Assembly: GCA_049965715.1 (NCBI GenBank) | Contig: JBMFWA010000011.1 | Location: forward strand, 1-43,985 | From: JAKAFX01 sp049965715 | GTDB lineage: Archaea; Thermoplasmatota; Thermoplasmata; Thermoplasmatales; Thermoplasmataceae | Direction of reading: 5' to 3' | DNA length: 43,985 nt | Part shown: positions 42,194 to 43,985 of the stretch, in pieces | Numbering within the stretch: the first letter of the stretch is position 1 | Layout: each line of letters starts with the position of its first letter | Translations under genes and position numbers: made by a program | The notes under the pieces: model-generated | Databases searched by the model: none | What the model saw: the letters and a program-made list of their open reading frames with translations, nothing else | Told to the model about the DNA's origin: nothing

Positions 42194-43600
42194 ATGACTG
42201 AAAGTTTTGGTGTATATAACCCATTTAATGGGGAACTGTTGCGGAAAATAAATACTATGGATATAACCGAGATCAGATCAGCAATCAACAGGGCTGTTAC
42301 AGCTCAGAAAGAACTGCAGTCCTTGAGTATAGCTGAAAGGTCTGCAATGCTGATGAAGTGCTCACTCGAGATCATTAGAAAAAAGGATGATCTTGCCGCC
42401 TTGATGTCCAGAGAAATAGGAAGGCCCATAAAAAGCTCCAGGGGCGAGATAATCAGAACCTCTGAGATATTTAAGATCGCTTCGTCTGAAGTAGTACACA
42501 TTATGGAGGGTAGGTTTCTGAGTCTGGGTTCTTTTGTTCATCCTCCAGGAAACGAAAGAAGAATTGCAATGGTGATCAGAGAACCTGTGGGAGTGGTTGG
42601 ATCGATAACACCGTTCAATTTTCCTGCGTCCAGTTTTGCACAGAAAGTTGCTCCGTCTCTAGCCGTAGGCAATACGGTTGTGCATAAGCCTGCAAGAGCT
42701 GCGCCACTAACACAGATGGAGCTTTCCTCGATCATACTGGATTCTGGTTTTCCTAAGGGATCTGTTGAGATAGTTCACGGTGTTTCGTCAGAAATAGGCG
42801 ATGAGTTCATTTCCAACCCCGAGATAGCGGCGATCACCTTTACAGGATCAGAAAAAGTCGGACTCGATCTTGCATCCAGGGCCATAAAGAATGGTAAAAA
42901 AGTTGTAATGGAATTAGGCGGCAGCGATCCTGAGATAGTCCTAGACGATGCTGATCTGGATAAGGCAGCAGACGCCGTTGTTGTAGGAAGATTTGATTAT
43001 GCAGGACAGTTCTGCAACGCCACCAAGCGGCTTATAGTTCAGGACTCAATTATTGAAAAATTCACAAAGATACTTTCAGAGAAGATGAACGGACTGAAGA
43101 TTGGTGACCCGATGAACGAAAATACTGTGATGGGACCGATGATTCATTCTGATGCCATCAAGGAAATGTCCTCATTCCTTGAAGAGACAAGGTCAAAGGG
43201 CGGGAAAGTTCTTTATCAGGGGAAGACGCCAGATGACAGGGTCTTCTTTCCTCCAACCATCATAAGGATAGACAGGAACGCCCCTGTGCTTGATCATGAG
43301 GTTTTCGGACCATTGATTCCCGTGATATCTGTAAAGAATGATGAGGAGGCTGTTGAGAGGGCGAATGAAACCGAATACGGTCTTGATGCTTCTGTTTTTA
43401 CCGGTTCCTTTGACAGAGCATATAGAATGGCCGGGAAACTGAAGACTGGGACTGTTATAATAAATGATACAACGAGACTAAGATGGGACAGTCTGCCATT
43501 TGGCGGCGTGAAAAAAAGCGGCATTGGCAGAGAGAGTGTACCTGATTCCATGAGAGAGCTAACAAATGAGAAAATGATAGTTTACAGGGTGGGAGATTAA
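42194..43600 (+). CDS. NAD(P)-dependent aldehyde dehydrogenase
   Basis: 468 aa ALDH superfamily enzyme. Catalytic landmarks: Asn in TPFNFPAS, cofactor loop TFTGSEKVG, general base Glu in MELGGSDPE, nucleophile Cys in GQFCNATKR, and EVFGPLIPV. Probable substrates are lactaldehyde, glyceraldehyde or a succinate-semialdehyde-like product of sugar-acid breakdown. The frame is open from ATG 42137, but ATG 42194 begins at the usual family N terminus and is preceded by GGTGA six bases upstream, so I start there. It is divergent from the GntR gene. The next dehydratase gene follows after one base, an operon. Confidence 0.9.
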   Translation: MTESFGVYNPFNGELLRKINTMDITEIRSAINRAVTAQKELQSLSIAERSAMLMKCSLEIIRKKDDLAALMSREIGRPIKSSRGEIIRTSEIFKIASSEVVHIMEGRFLSLGSFVHPPGNERRIAMVIREPVGVVGSITPFNFPASSFAQKVAPSLAVGNTVVHKPARAAPLTQMELSSIILDSGFPKGSVEIVHGVSSEIGDEFISNPEIAAITFTGSEKVGLDLASRAIKNGKKVVMELGGSDPEIVLDDADLDKAADAVVVGRFDYAGQFCNATKRLIVQDSIIEKFTKILSEKMNGLKIGDPMNENTVMGPMIHSDAIKEMSSFLEETRSKGGKVLYQGKTPDDRVFFPPTIIRIDRNAPVLDHEVFGPLIPVISVKNDEEAVERANETEYGLDASVFTGSFDRAYRMAGKLKTGTVIINDTTRLRWDSLPFGGVKKSGIGRESVPDSMRELTNEKMIVYRVGD

Positions 43601-43601
43601 G

Positions 43602-43985
43602 ATGAAAATAAAAAATATAGAAACATTCCTGGTTGCTGCTGTATGGAGAAACTTCATAATTGTGAAGATCTCAACCGACAGTGGCGTATCCGGATATGGT
43701 GAAGCCACCATGGGAGATTTTGAGAAAACTGTTGAGGCAGCAGTGAATGATTTCAAGCCATTCCTCATTGGCAGGGAGATTGATATACCTGAAATTACCA
43801 ACTTCCTATACCGGAATTTCTTCTGGAGAGGAGGACCCATTCTCATGTCAGCGATCAGTGCAGTTGATCAGGCGCTCTGGGACGCTGTTGGGAGGGATGC
43901 AAACATGCCAATCTACAAGCTTCTTGGTGGAAAATCCCTCAGGAAAGTTAAGGTCTATGCAAACGGTTTCATTTCTGGAAATGCG
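43602..43985 (+). CDS. Enolase-superfamily dehydratase, N-terminal part (cut by window end)
   Basis: 128 codons visible, open to the window edge. The N-terminal capping domain of the mandelate racemase family is clear: MKIKNIETFLV, GVSGYGEATMGDFEKTVEAA, GGPILMSAISAVDQALWD, and the start of the barrel PIYKLLGGKSLRKVKVYAN. It looks closest to galactonate/gluconate dehydratase types, but the metal and catalytic residues lie beyond the window. It starts one base after the aldehyde dehydrogenase stop with GGGAG upstream, so the two are co-transcribed. Confidence 0.88.
   Translation, partial: MKIKNIETFLVAAVWRNFIIVKISTDSGVSGYGEATMGDFEKTVEAAVNDFKPFLIGREIDIPEITNFLYRNFFWRGGPILMSAISAVDQALWDAVGRDANMPIYKLLGGKSLRKVKVYANGFISGNA

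Noticed and set aside
1..43985. CRISPR array, rRNA genes, RNase P or 7S RNA
   Set aside because: No regularly spaced repeats and none of the conserved rRNA, RNase P or SRP sequences were seen on either strand.

Overview
This window looks like chromosomal DNA of a thermoacidophilic archaeon of the order Thermoplasmatales; I cannot name the genus. The pointers are many leaderless genes with a TATA element 22-27 nt before the start codon, frequent TTG/GTG starts, a tRNA-Trp whose intron carries box C/D motifs, a Ta0938-type small zinc protein, four-subunit 2-oxoacid:ferredoxin oxidoreductase, and sugar-acid metabolism based on enolase-superfamily dehydratases.

Layout. 0.2-4.7 kb: MFS transporter and a porGDAB operon. 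5-10.4 kb: small and hypothetical genes, a 55-codon relic of a Ser/Thr protein kinase, a large secreted protein, and a divergent regulator/MFS exporter pair with an inverted repeat at its promoter. 10.4-11 kb: C-terminal relic of a tyrosine recombinase beside intron-containing tRNA-Trp. 11.2-15.4 kb: formate dehydrogenase operon (fdhA, DUF1641, fdhD). 15.7-18.8 kb: B12-dependent acyl-CoA mutase (two subunits) with its MeaB GTPase. The mutase has Phe103 and Gln221, the isobutyryl-CoA mutase signature. 18.9-25.1 kb: zinc-finger/haem-oxygenase-fold protein, Ta0938-like protein, Hsp20, ferritin-like protein with UbiB kinase, ribulose-phosphate epimerase, a zinc-poor alcohol dehydrogenase relative and a NifX-like protein. 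25.1-25.6 kb: tRNA-Phe, a clear box C/D sRNA and tRNA-Pro(TGG). 25.7-28.9 kb: small protein, decayed IS200/IS605-type ends, a CcdC-like membrane protein and an unrecognised two-gene operon. 28.9-34.7 kb: glutamine synthetase, aconitase, rhodanese, a RecA/KaiC-like protein with a degenerate P-loop and a CDGSH protein. 35.2-37.7 kb: tRNA-Pro(CGG) and a GH15 glucoamylase. 37.8 kb to the end: sugar-acid cluster with two enolase-superfamily genes, SDR, split UxaA, GntR/FCD regulator and aldehyde dehydrogenase.

How it fits together. Central metabolism is represented by oxoacid oxidation to acyl-CoA (por), formate oxidation (fdh), acyl-CoA carbon-skeleton rearrangement (mutase/MeaB), the TCA cycle (aconitase), nitrogen assimilation (glnA), alpha-glucan hydrolysis (GH15) and aldonate dehydration/oxidation (the right-hand cluster). 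The strongest non-coding results are two RNAs. The tRNA-Trp intron contains two guides that obey the N+5 rule for positions 34 and 39. The free-standing C/D sRNA has one guide complementary to the universal 16S decoding-site sequence, pointing at C1402.
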